From Pholiota molesta (lineage: Eukaryota; Basidiomycota; Agaricomycetes; Agaricales; Strophariaceae): DNA of 23,421 nucleotides. The notes beneath the pieces are model-generated. The model did no database searches. It saw only the letters and a list, made by a program, of their open reading frames with translations, and was not told where the DNA came from. Numbering within the stretch: the first letter of the stretch is position 1; each line of letters starts with the position of its first letter. A program made the position numbers and the translations under genes. The stretch lies in NCBI GenBank assembly GCA_014925825.1, contig JACGCK010000447.1, forward strand, positions 1 through 23,421. The letters run 5' to 3'. Of this stretch, positions 1 to 9,153 are shown piece after piece.

Positions 1-762
1 CACCGTCTATCCAACTATATGACCCAGAAAATCCTCAGCGCCCGCACCCCAGTCTCATGGCTCATTTTATCCAAATCTTCTTCGAAAAATACTCCGCAGA
101 TTTTGGATTCCTATCTTATCAAGAGACACTCGCAGACTTCTGGGACCAACGGCTCTCTCTCGTGCTTGCAAACTGTATAGCTGCCATGACAGTCAAGTAC
201 GTATACGCCCACATGTCATGTCGCATCAGTCATTGATACTGTTTATTTCAGACACTCTAATCTTACTGATATCTCTCAACGGGAACTCCATAATATCGCT
301 GAAAGCTACATTGATAATGCCAAGGTATCCATATTGGTTTCTCAAATTGGAATTGACCATTCTGATGCCAGTTATTCCGCAGCATGTTCTCAGCGTCTCA
401 CACATGCCTTCTTTGGATACGTTGCACGGCATCATGCTCATCTGTTGGCTTGAGCATAATCATCATAGGTTGCCCGGTATGTTTGATGGTTTTCATTATT
501 TATGATCACAGCCATTTACTCTAGTCTTCTCCAGGATTCCGCACGTATTATGGAATGGCCGTCAAAATGTCAGCAGAACTGGGATTGCAAGATCCCCACA
601 ACGTCGACATGTACCCCAGCAGCAGCGAATATGAGCGCAATCGTCGAAGGACAACGTATGCCGGTCTCCTTCAGCTTCACATGAGAGCCAGCACAAGTAT
701 GCACGTTTTACTTGCTCTTCACGATCGCTTCGCTAACATCTTCATTCACAGTCCGACCATAG
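1..762 (+). pseudogene. Fungal-specific transcription factor, middle-domain fragment with early stop (5' end outside window)
   Basis: Not a full gene. Exons <1-196, 252-324, 383-476, 535-696 and 752-762 join in frame through GT-AG introns of 55-58 nt. The translation resembles the regulatory middle domain of Zn2Cys6 fungal-specific transcription factors, with landmarks HPSLMAHFIQIFFEKY, VLANCIAAM, DTLHGIMLICWLEHNHHRLPG, YYGMAVKMSAELGL and YERNRRRTTYAGLLQLHM. The DNA-binding zinc cluster would lie upstream of the window. After LHMRAST the last short exon reaches TAG at 760-762; reading through the last intron instead reaches TAA at 768-770. Family members I recall continue for a few hundred residues here, so this looks C-terminally truncated, although a naturally short isoform cannot be excluded. 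Family membership is from remembered motifs. Confidence 0.7.
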
Positions 763-842
763 ATAATTAATTATTCTTCTCTTCAGCATGAGTCCATCAC
801 CTGCATTCAATTATCTTCGCTTTCACGCTTTATTCTCTCGCG

Positions 843-858
843 TATTATAGCTATAATA
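843..858. repeat. 16-bp perfect AT-rich palindrome
   Basis: TATTATAGCTATAATA is its own reverse complement. It lies just downstream of the truncated transcription-factor fragment, in an AT-rich stretch. It could form a small cruciform or be a dimer binding site, or it could be chance in AT-rich DNA. Confidence 0.6.
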
Positions 859-1449
859 ATCCCTGCATACTATTAATCTCTGTTATATGTCATCGGTGGA
901 TATTTCTAGGCAGTCTGGTAATTGCCTTTTGGTGTCACCGCCGTACATAGCTGCCTCATCTATTAATTGAACACGTCTTGTAGGAGTCTATACACCGACT
1001 TTTCATTCTTTAAGCCCGAAGCTATCGGCCTCAAGGTCAGGCAAGTTGTGAGCAAGCAGTTCATGACATCAATAGTTATGCATGGTTTGAAACTTCATCA
1101 TGGATCAGGGATCCGAAATCGATTCTATATATGCCCCTATGTATATGCCCTCGTATACCTCAGCTGCTCGACTGGCTTTGCGGTCAAAAATGCTATGTGT
1201 ATAATTAGTACACCAATTTTCTTGCTTTGCGTAGTGTTTCTGACCTGGCGTCGGTGGCCCGACTGTCGCGGTGCCGGAGTGCGAACGCTGTGCTGTGCAA
1301 ATACTGCGCTTCGCGAGGCTTCGCATTCCGGCCAAGTCAAATTTCGTGGGGAAGAAGAGTGCGGAATGTGCGTGGGACGAGGTGCATCGGGTAATCGGCA
1401 GGTTTTCTACACGTGGGTATGGGTCCTGAGATCTCTCTCTTGAACGGAA

Positions 1450-1498
1450 CCAATTTCTGATCCTTGCCACCATCTGATGCCGCGACGCTTTATAAATA
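1450..1498 (+). promoter_or_regulatory. CCAAT box plus TATAAATA with no recognised gene
   Basis: CCAAT at 1450-1454 and TATAAATA at 1491-1498 have core-promoter spacing. An ATG follows at 1533-1535 and a GTATGT donor-like hexamer soon after, but no recognisable protein continues downstream. It may drive a non-coding transcript or be the remnant of a lost gene. Confidence 0.25.
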
Positions 1499-3221
1499 AC
1501 GGTGTGGGCTACTTGCTGAGACCGACCCAGAAATGCATTTGGTATGTCGTCTGTCTATCAGTTGTATCTATTGCCCAGAACAGGTCGCATTAAGGCCGCT
1601 GTTTGGGTGGCAATAGCGTGCCCCGCGCTGGAGGAGGACCGCGAATAAAGGAAACCAATATAAAGACCTGAAATGCTACAACTCGCAACCTCCATGACAG
1701 TTGGCGTACTTTACGGTGATTTTTAGATTCCTATGAAACAGTAGAAAGTAAATTGGTGGACGACATGTTCCACTGCCACTGTGCTCTTGGACGTTGGTCC
1801 TACCATCACGGACTTTTATCAACTCGATTCAATAACATGCAAGCAATGGGTCGACTAAATCAGAAGACATAGGGGGAGCAAGCAACGCCTGGGTCGCAGA
1901 GCGTCGCCCGTCCTCGTAATCGAACGAACGTTGACGCTGAGATCTGAGAGGTGGCCATTGCAATGTCTGGACGATTCAATGGTTCTGGATGTTCAGTTGC
2001 GCTATGTGCGGCCGCGCCGCCGCTCCACAGCCTAAAACGCTCAGGCGCTCGAACTGATGACTTTTTCTCAATATTGATGCACAAAGTTGTGCCACAAACA
2101 ACTACCGCGGTCCACATGCAGATGTCACTCGGTTTGAATTGGTGCAGGTTGGTGCCCATGAGTGCCCGCGTTGAGACAAACTGGAACGGAGCTAATACTT
2201 ATAGTACACAGATCAACAGTGCAAATCACTAGCAACATTGATTATCTCTCATTTTTATCGTACAGGCTAGCGATTGTCTCCGCTCTATGTGCCCACGAGA
2301 TATACTTGACTAGTTTTTCCTGTGGCTGAAGTGCACTAGTCACCCCTTCTCGCCTGGCGTTGGATGCCGACGCCTCTCTCACCGTGACCAACATCTTCTC
2401 GAGACTCAACGAGAGATGCCCGTCCCCTCCGCTGAAGATGAGAACGCAACCACCATCGCCGCATACATGCGTATAACCTCCATTGCGATCGCAACATACG
2501 AGTGAGTATAGCTAACTCTATGTTTATAAATACCTCATAACGGGCAGGTAAACTTACTCTTTTACAGTTTTCTTGAGACACAGCCAACAGCATGGAGATT
2601 TTATAAGGAACATTGGCATTCTAGACGATTGACGTGCGCCTAAAATTTTCCCCTCTCCTCGCGTTCGCCTCGCGTCCTCGAGGATGACATTTTGCAGATC
2701 GCCCTAAACTCATATCCGGACAGGATTTCTATTTTGCTTTTCTGTCTTCTTCGGTGCGTGTCGGCCTAGGTCAATTATCCAAGTCCAAGCAAACTTATAA
2801 TTGGCGTGAGATCAGATTCACCAGCATTGTCGTGCTCACGATTAGCAGTGTAAATTTTCGTTTCCTGACATACACGCTGCTAGGAATGGTGTGCTGAGTT
2901 GATTATACCGCGCAGGTTGGGTTTTTTTATACGCATTTCACGATCCAAAGCTGCAGGCAGTTCTATTTGCTACCCCCTACGTTTAAAGGTACGACATAAC
3001 TCAATGGACCTGCCGAGATACTCGCTAATTCTATGTGATGCGACATTTCAAAATTGACATACTTACCTAGTCATCCAGTCCATGGTGTCGCAGGCGATTT
3101 TGGGTGTTCGGTGAGAGCGTTTCACCATTTTCTCCGAAGTTCTGGAATGCTTAGTAAACCTTCGCCTACAGGACATTTAATCTATCAAGGAGATCCCAAC
3201 ATGTGGGATGGTTTCTGATCT

Positions 3222-3264
3222 TACAGCTACTTTCATATCGATAGGCCGGAATTTTAAAAATAGA
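3222..3264 (+). repeat. Element A left terminal inverted repeat (43 bp)
   Basis: Begins TACAGCTACTTTCATATCGA and ends AAAAATAGA. It is an exact reverse complement of 3502-3544, and weaker similarity (a shared GCGGAC) continues inward. Confidence 0.9.
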
Positions 3265-3501
3265 CGGACAGGCGGACCTCACATTTTAAGCTCAGCACAA
3301 TGACTAAGCCGCTAAGGCGGCAACAACAAGGTATAAAGAAATGATAGGAAAGGTTTGGCGATCTACAGAGAAGAAGGACTGACCATGGCATCTAATGAAT
3401 TCAGAAGCCTGGGACGACCAGCCACCACAGGAGCGATCCCCCCCAAAAATTGTCCCTAGCCGGTGGTCGGAGTTCAGTGCAAGATTTAGAGTCCGCATGC
3501 A

Positions 3502-3544
3502 TCTATTTTTAAAATTCCGGCCTATCGATATGAAAGTAGCTGTA
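3502..3544 (-). repeat. Element A right terminal inverted repeat (43 bp)
   Basis: Exact reverse complement of 3222-3264, ending GAAAGTAGCTGTA. The host exon resumes at 3545 with ATCTACCTAGCC. Confidence 0.9.
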
Positions 3545-3657
3545 ATCTACCTAGCCGCTTGCGCTGTAAGCATCCAGCGCTTTCTGCGTGTAAACGGGGT
3601 TCTAACTTTCATGACTTTCACAGCTTCAGTGGATATCCACCTTGTATCAACGAACAC

Positions 3658-3665
3658 GTAAAATA
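3658..3665 (+). repeat. Element B target-site duplication, left copy (a splice donor)
   Basis: GTAAAATA, identical to 4349-4356. It is also the first eight bases of intron 8 of the host gene, so the insertion duplicated the 5' splice site; this copy keeps contact with exon 8. Confidence 0.88.
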
Positions 3666-4348
3666 TAGGGCTGTGTTAAAATGGTTTTCCGTCCTGTTTT
3701 TAACGTGAAATTGGTTTGGGGTTGGCTGTTATGTTAAAAACCTCTGTTTTTAACTGTGTTTTTCTTATGTAAGCATCCGGCCGCAATAGTATACTGGTGG
3801 TGTTAAAAACAAGTTAAAAACATGTTTTGAACTGTGATGAAGTAAATAACACGTTAAAAACAAAATATATTAATAAGAGAATGCTATCAATGCTTGGTCA
3901 ATGCTCCAGTCTTGCTCCATTCTCCAAGTTTTCCATGAAGTTTTGGTGGGATGGAGTGCAAGGATGGGTCCAATGATGTGCCAGGGCTGGGAGTATCGCA
4001 GTATCAACCTTCGAAGTTCAAAATCAGAGCGTCAGGTTTGGGATCATCGAGTTTGATATAGTTTGCAATGTCAAAACAAGTGGATGATCGAATAATACCT
4101 CCTAAATTGATGAATTTCTGGGATAGATCAAGTAGTTCTTGTCGATCTGCTTGAGAGAGTATTTTTGAGAGTGAATATAAGACATTTTAGTGCGGTAACA
4201 GCATAACATTGCTGGTAGTTGATTTGCAAGTTTTTCACAGTTTTTCACAAGCACTTTTTGCCCCTTGATGTTAAAAACGTTCTTAACAGGTTAATAACGT
4301 GTGTTAAACTGCTCTGTTTTTAACACATAGGTAACAAACACAGCCCTA
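3666..4348. mobile_element. Element B: hAT-like non-autonomous transposon, 683 bp
   Basis: Bounded by 12-bp perfect terminal inverted repeats TAGGGCTGTGTT (3666-3677 and 4337-4348) and flanked by an 8-bp direct repeat GTAAAATA (3658-3665 and 4349-4356). An 8-bp target duplication and a TAGGG-type terminus are hallmarks of the hAT superfamily. Eight exact copies of GTTAAAAAC or its reverse complement lie near the ends, like the subterminal transposase-binding repeats of hAT elements. No transposase is present; the only sizeable open stretch is 60 codons on the minus strand (4004-4186) without an ATG start. It sits at the first base of intron 8 of the DUF6533 gene and expands that intron from 58 to 749 nt. 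Confidence 0.88.
3696..4324. repeat. Subterminal GTTAAAAAC motif cluster in element B
   Basis: GTTAAAAAC occurs at 3733, 3802, 3813, 3853 and 4270, and its reverse complement GTTTTTAAC at 3696, 3746 and 4316. Six copies lie within 200 bp of the left end and two within 80 bp of the right end. The middle of the element has none. This end-biased, mixed-orientation layout suggests transposase binding sites. Confidence 0.8.
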
Positions 4349-4356
4349 GTAAAATA
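4349..4356 (+). repeat. Element B target-site duplication, right copy
   Basis: GTAAAATA directly after the right TIR, followed by CCTCGTTGTG and the rest of the original intron 8 up to the acceptor at 4406. Confidence 0.88.
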
Positions 4357-5481
4357 CCTCGTTGTGATGAAATCTTCTCCGCTGACCACCCTATTTTTTA
4401 ACTCAGCTAGTATTGGGGACGTGAAAGTATGCAATTCTACGCTCCATTTTCACTGATCTATCTTGATTCTGACACTGCTCTTTGAAAATAGGCGAAGTGA
4501 GTTTTAAGCGCTCCTGAAGTTGTAAGTATGAACGCCGGGCTAATCCCAAAAGTTGTCGACCGTTCAACCAGGCCCAGCATTTGGGCGCTTATGTATTTTA
4601 TGCGGTCGCAATTGTTTATGATACTCTAACGACTTCATTGTCGATATGGTACTTGCTGAAGTACAAGTTCAAGACATCAAACTCTATGTAAGGTATCATT
4701 TCCTTTGATGCTTTGATTAAATTAATTGTATCAAATAGAATGTTGAAGCTGAGCAAAATGTACGCGATCATCGTATATGGAGCCAGAATATTCCATTTAC
4801 TCATACTTTTGCTTAGGATGCTATATGACGGCCTTGGCTATCTCGTTGCGTTGACAAGTCTGTTCATTTCGAAACACGGGGTCTTTTGGGTCATTACATC
4901 TATTTTCAGGCGTCAACATCCTCAATTTGATCCTGTACAACCAAACTCAGGATATTCAAGTACGTCTTGCCTCGTACACCTCCCAATTATTAAATGACCA
5001 ATCCCTTGGATTAGACCGCTGGGTAAGTAGAAAACCTGTCAACTCGAATGAGGCCCTAATTCTATAACAAGTGCATCGCTGGGTTATTGCGTATCTTGGA
5101 TCATGTCGCAGAGACTTCTGATCCATCTTTATGGTTTGTAGATATTTACTGTTCGTCATCGTCAAAGTTATCTGACGGATATGAACAGATGCTTCTCGGG
5201 AACGACGCGATTCAGAAGATTATGATGATCCTGCAGTCACAATTAGCAAGAACATTCCTGCGCCTCGGGACGTAAGTCGAGTAGTCAGGACAAACTTTGA
5301 CAAGAACAGCAATACCCCGTTTGACCTTTCCCGTCGAGTAACCGAGGCCATGTCAGGAGATACAGGGTATCCGGACGACGTTAACGTCGAAGTACGGATA
5401 GAAAGGACGGTCAAACTTAATCATTATACAAAGACTTACGAGCTGGAAGACTATTCTCGACGCAATGTTGTGCATAGATAA

Positions 5482-5874
5482 TCGCTCTCCCTTCCGGGTG
5501 AGTTTTTCTTCCATTAGATGGGGTCGCAAAGCTCAATACTTCTAAATCTGTTGACATCACATTCAGCCACGGACTCAAGGATTATTATTTAGTCCACTGC
5601 AAATTCGACGTGATAACTGACAATTTATTGAAAAGATGGAGCATTTGTGAACTATCTATCTTCCATCATCATTCACCTCAGCTGCATGTTATATAACGCT
5701 ATTAATCCATATCGAATACAACAATTTCTGATAGAATAGAGGTTTTACAATGGAGTTCCCAATGCCTAGAGGCTTCCAGGTAATGTAACAGCTCCAATCA
5801 GATTCAAGGTTAGATCTGATGACGCGAGGCGAAATTCACAAAATGCGAATGAGCTGCAGCTTTCAAGCTTTAGC
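5482..5874. other. Convergent 3' intergenic region
   Basis: Lies between the 3' ends of the DUF6533 gene (+) and the DUF218 gene (-). GTGAGT at about 5498 and an acceptor-like CATTCAG ending at 5566 could bound a 3' UTR intron of the DUF6533 transcript. Otherwise AT-rich with no coding sequence seen. Confidence 0.4.
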
Positions 5875-7054
5875 TCAAGACTCGCGTGCTATTGTAGGAC
5901 GATCCCAAGGAAGGTCACCCTTAAAGAGGGCCCTTTCTCCTCCATGGATACCACTTGGACACCAATCGAATAGAGACCCTAGTTCTGGGCAAGAAGTGTA
6001 GTATGGATGAAATCTGGAGAAGGGATTCCTTTGCCGGCGCTTTTCCATGAGCACAGAATGGCATCCATAGGTATCAAGGGTATAAGGGATATATCCATTT
6101 TGTCTCTGAATAAAATGTTAAGCAAAGTCATTGATTCTAACCTGAAGGAAGCGTACCTCGCCTTCCAGGGCATTTGTGAAACTGTCATGTTCTGGATCCA
6201 CGCCAATATACGTGAACCTCGTTTGAGGCCATCGCATTGCTTTCCGATGCAGCTCTGTGAATCTTGCTCTTTTGAATTCATAACCAATGACAGTGATTTT
6301 GGTAGGGAAATGTCCTGTGAATTCTCGGAAGCGAGCCACCGAGAACAAAAGATTTTGGTAGGAGTCCATTGCGTAGTTTTCTGTCGTTGACCTTGCATGA
6401 ATGAATGATTTCGCGTTCTCAATGGGTATCAAACCAGAAGCTTGTGCTAATCGTAAGTATGATTCGGCTTCTGTGGTTGACGAGAGAGGTTTCGTTTGTC
6501 CTCTAAGCATAAAAATGAATTCTCTTTCCACTACAAATGAGGATAACATACCCAGAAAATATAAGGACAGAATTGACATCTTGGTCAGCGATTTCAACGC
6601 TGAGGAGATCAAAGTGTTTTCAGAATAATATTCATGTATGTCGATAAAATCAAAAATACCTTCGCTCAATGTGTTGGTAGAAAGCACGTACACGACCTGG
6701 TCCCTTCTGATATGGCTCAAGCAGCCAATCCTTCTCATCTAACCATGAATTAGTTCCTTGCCAGATCGAATGGCACGGGACTATAACCAGATGATCGAGG
6801 TTCTTCCGCGTCGTGGGCCAATTAACCGTAGAAAAGGCAAGGCCATGTGTAAGTCGTGGCTCTGGCAGTGGAGGTGGAAGCGCCCATTGTCGGAGGTTTA
6901 TCAAGAGAGAAATGACGCAGAGGAAAGCTAAAATGAAGACGCCGAGGTTGGTTAGCCGAGAGCGTCTTGCCAAGGTGTCCAAAAACTTTCTGCGTGATGA
7001 GGTGGTAAGGCGGGTTTTACGTTGGAAGCTGGCTACTGACGGTGATGGAAGCAT
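5875..7054 (-). CDS. DUF218 (YdcF-like) domain membrane protein
   Basis: Four exons, in transcript order 7054-6660, 6599-6552, 6502-6157 and 6105-5875, total 1020 nt: 339 residues plus stop, all joins in phase. A single hydrophobic segment at about residues 36-53 (LGVFILAFLCVISLLINL) predicts a type II anchor. The rest matches fungal DUF218 proteins: LVIVPCHSIW (about 89-98), FSGGQT (146-151), STTEAESYLRLA, YAMDSYQNLLFSVARFREFT, KITVIGYEFKRARF, and the C-terminal RNPFSRFHPYYTSCPEL and DWCP. DUF218 folds hold bacterial YdcF and SanA; the substrate is unknown and I infer none. Intron 3 separates the GVDPEHD segment from GYIPYTLDTYGC. The gene looks intact; the start is the first ATG of the open frame, followed by a basic N-terminus. 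Confidence 0.85.
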
Positions 7055-7364
7055 GGGGAAGGAGCACCTGCCACCATTCCTTGTTGAGATCTACACAATA
7101 ATGTTGTATCTGAATAGCGGTGTGGTCACCGTCGGTGGCAAGAAACCTTTTGACGCGTGTTCTTTTATTTAAGTCTGTTTGACCTGATCGCACAAATAAC
7201 CTTGATGGAGAAGAGAAGGAAGCGTGTGTATTTTAGCGCCCAAAAGTTGGCATATCTTGAATTTTAGAATGCTCGACAACTATGTAAGTGTTTCAAGAAT
7301 TCTATTCAGACCATAGGCGTTGTGAATTTGTTCTCCACCCAAAGCGCCGCTAAATCTAATATTA
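7055..7364. other. Intergenic: 3' end of phosphatase gene and promoter of DUF218 gene
   Basis: Both neighbours run on the minus strand. On that strand an AT-rich TTAAATAAAA lies at about 7164-7173, roughly 115 nt before the DUF218 ATG, and is a weak TATA candidate. No coding sequence seen. Confidence 0.35.
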
Positions 7365-9153
7365 TTATCTGAAACCACATGAACTATGCACTTCCTGATC
7401 TATCGCCCATTTTACCGCCTCCTCGACATCTTCTGCATAATGGGTTGGCAAATGAGTGGGTGCTCCATGCATTGCAGGATCATAAACACCGGTTTTCACT
7501 AGTATCGAGGACCAGCTGGCTGCATTCGCCCCTGCTATGTCTGTAGCAGAATCAGAAAGGTTGCCATGTCATTCTGCAAATATAATACTGACCCGACTCT
7601 GGATTGTCTTTTGACATGGTATTATTAGTCACTTTTCAGCAGTCTAAACCAGTGGGACATTACCTCCAACCATAAAGCTATACGCCGATAGATTGTTAGT
7701 CCTCATGTCAATTTTTTTCAGTATGCTGAACCCTACATGTGCGGAGTGTGCTTTCCGGGCCCGTAGAGTTTGTGGATCCAACCTTGAAGTACTTCACTGG
7801 CAAAGTTGTACGTTTCTGTTGTAGGCTTTCCATACTGTATATATGGATATTCTTTCCCCGTTAAAGCCTGTCCAATAACGATAAGTCTAATGATTCACCC
7901 CCATAAGATGGGCTAAATACCCTGTAAACCGCCTGAAAGGCCACTCTGAAGCCTCCCTGGCCTATTCTTGGCCGATCGAAATCAGATTTCCATAGCAAGT
8001 CCGGATTGCAGAATATAAGCTCGACAGGGGTTTCTTGCTCGCTAATAGCTTTGTACGGGCCACCGATTATACCCGCTGACTGAATGACATCGCAAATGAC
8101 TTGCACTGTGGAAATATTAAGACATGTGCAGATTAGGAGTAGAGAAATTTATTTACCATCAAGAGCCCAATTTCTAGGATCATGATAGACGAAGATAGCT
8201 GATATAGGAGTCTTGGAAAAATCTACAGGCTGCTCACTTGGTCGTTAATCGAGCTGTGACTTTACAAAAGTGACAGAATATCTGACTTGCGTAACTGCTC
8301 GTTCACTTTCTAAAAGGGTATGGAAAGGCCAGACACTATCTTTAAGATCAGTAAAAGCTGTGTGATAGAATCACGATGCTTACGATGGATTCCACGCCAG
8401 AACATCAAGGGTGGTATACGCTTTCCGATAACCATATCTTGAAAGTTGAGAGTATTTCAAGAACTGACCATGACACAAGAAGTGGGCAAAATAAGTGGGC
8501 AAAACTTACCCTTTGGCAACCTGGCGTACATCATCCAACTTGCCACCCAAAACCAAGACAGGAAGGTCAGAATACTTATTAGAAGATTTCTTCAGTATTG
8601 TGTGCGCTTGACAGTATTGTTCGGGATTAATCTGATATAGAAGCGTTAATAGCGTTTAAACAGCCCAGTTTCCAATAGGGAAAAGGATTATTGACAGGAA
8701 TACCGAGTTGGGCACTCAATTTTAGGCAGCGATCATGCTCTGCGACTCCTCCTCCATTCGTCAACTGCACAGTTGTGTGTTAGCACGGAAGGCTAATACT
8801 AGTAACGAAAACCCTGACAAGAATATAAGGTATCTTTCTGAAAAACGGTTAAGAGTGCTCTTGCTTGTTAGGCACCTTGCAGAATCACTCACTTATGAAA
8901 GGGATTATTGCCTTCCAGGATTTCGAGCGCGCGCCGCGCTGCAGGAAGAACTTCCGGACCACGAAGGAGTACACCATCCTATCTTCATTGACTAACGAAG
9001 CTTTGCCGCAATATTGAAAGATTATCGTACAATATCGAAGACAAAGGCTAATGGAGGAGAAGACTTGGTAGCTGTCGCCAGGTTCCGATTCAATAAGTTT
9101 CGTGGCCGAGAGCAATTCCTGGGTCGCAAAATCGGGGCTTGGTGGAGAGACAT
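7365..9153 (-). CDS. HAD-superfamily class IIA hydrolase (CECR5 / yeast YKR070W type), probably mitochondrial
   Basis: Thirteen exons in transcript order: 9153-9031, 8978-8893, 8837-8819, 8764-8696, 8631-8510, 8437-8384, 8335-8287, 8232-8157, 8105-7921, 7867-7737, 7677-7664, 7607-7593, 7540-7365. They total 1119 nt (372 residues) with every phase consistent. HAD motifs are visible: FDIDG with D40 and D42 (nucleophile and acid/base), TNGGG at 78-82 and VGDNPESD at about 308-315. The family-specific VLGGKLDDV, DPRNWALD, FCNPDLLW, PRIGQGGFR and IQYGKPTTETY are also present. The N-terminus is arginine-rich and lacks acidic residues until the core (RPRNLLNRNLATATK), suggesting mitochondrial import as for yeast YKR070W. 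Substrate is unknown. An in-frame ATG at 9180 is an alternative start. Exons of 14, 15 and 19 nt are notable. Confidence 0.88.

Larger units (their letters stand above)
763..2415. other. Gene-poor stretch, 1.65 kb
   Basis: I see no coding sequence I can defend. Open frames at 967-1443 (+), 1105-1473 (-), 1860-2159 (-) and 1951-2232 (+) overlap on opposite strands in a GC-richer patch and look unlike any protein I know. It contains a 16-bp perfect palindrome (843-858), a CCAAT box plus TATAAATA (1450-1498) ahead of an ATG at 1533, and a second CCAATATAAA (1655-1664). The last few hundred bases should hold the promoter of the DUF6533 gene. Confidence 0.5.
3222..3544. mobile_element. Element A: non-autonomous TIR transposon (MITE-like), about 320 bp
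   Basis: Two 43-bp perfectly inverted ends bound this block, which interrupts an exon of the DUF6533 gene. Flanks allow two readings. One is a TA duplication (3222-3223 and 3543-3544), giving an element starting CAGCTACTTTC and ending with its reverse complement, as in Tc1/mariner-type elements. The other is a 4-bp duplication ATCT (3218-3221 and 3545-3548). Removing it either way keeps the host exon in frame. The TA reading gives a spacing between the VGWF and QWISTLY motifs that matches what I recall of the family better. The inside has no transposase; the 64-codon minus-strand frame at 3304-3498 is not recognisable. It is therefore non-autonomous. Confidence 0.85.
2416..5481 (+). pseudogene. 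DUF6533-type multi-pass membrane protein gene, interrupted by two transposons
   Basis: Function unknown; the family is a fungal, mostly mushroom, multi-pass membrane protein of about 330-400 residues. Sixteen exons: 2416-2501, 2568-2633, 2724-2753, 2816-2849, 2916-2988, 3071-3110, 3172-3223 plus 3545-3565 (one exon split by element A), 3624-3657, 4407-4426, 4572-4687, 4739-4759, 4817-4857, 4910-4959, 5015-5022 (8 nt), 5072-5133, 5189-5481. With the elements left out they sum to 1047 nt (348 codons plus stop) with no other frame break. Family-like landmarks are WRFYKEHWHSRRLT, RFTSIVVLTISSVGFF, VSQAILGVRTFNLSRRS, QWISTLYQRT, MMLYDGLGYLVALT, LGYCVSWIMSQRLLIHLY and, near the C-terminus, RIERTVKLNHYTKTYELEDY. 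As it stands, element A brings TAG at 3242-3244 in frame. The end of exon 9 is the least certain boundary. Confidence 0.8.

Noticed and set aside
967..1443. 158-codon plus-strand open frame in the gene-poor region
   Set aside because: No recognisable motif, an overlapping open frame of similar size on the other strand (1105-1473), and mixed composition across a GC-rich patch; likely chance.
1860..2232. Pair of overlapping open frames on opposite strands (93-99 codons)
   Set aside because: Both follow from a GC-rich patch with few stops; neither looks like a protein family and no splice pattern extends them.
3304..3498. 64-codon minus-strand frame inside element A
   Set aside because: Considered as a transposase remnant; too short and no DDE-type motif.
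3395..3661. 88-codon plus-strand frame spanning element A's right end and the host exon
   Set aside because: It is a chance fusion of element DNA with the resumed DUF6533 exon and intron.
5979..6422. 147-codon minus-strand frame in the DUF218 gene
   Set aside because: Reads the DUF218 exons in the wrong frame; the spliced model accounts for the sequence.
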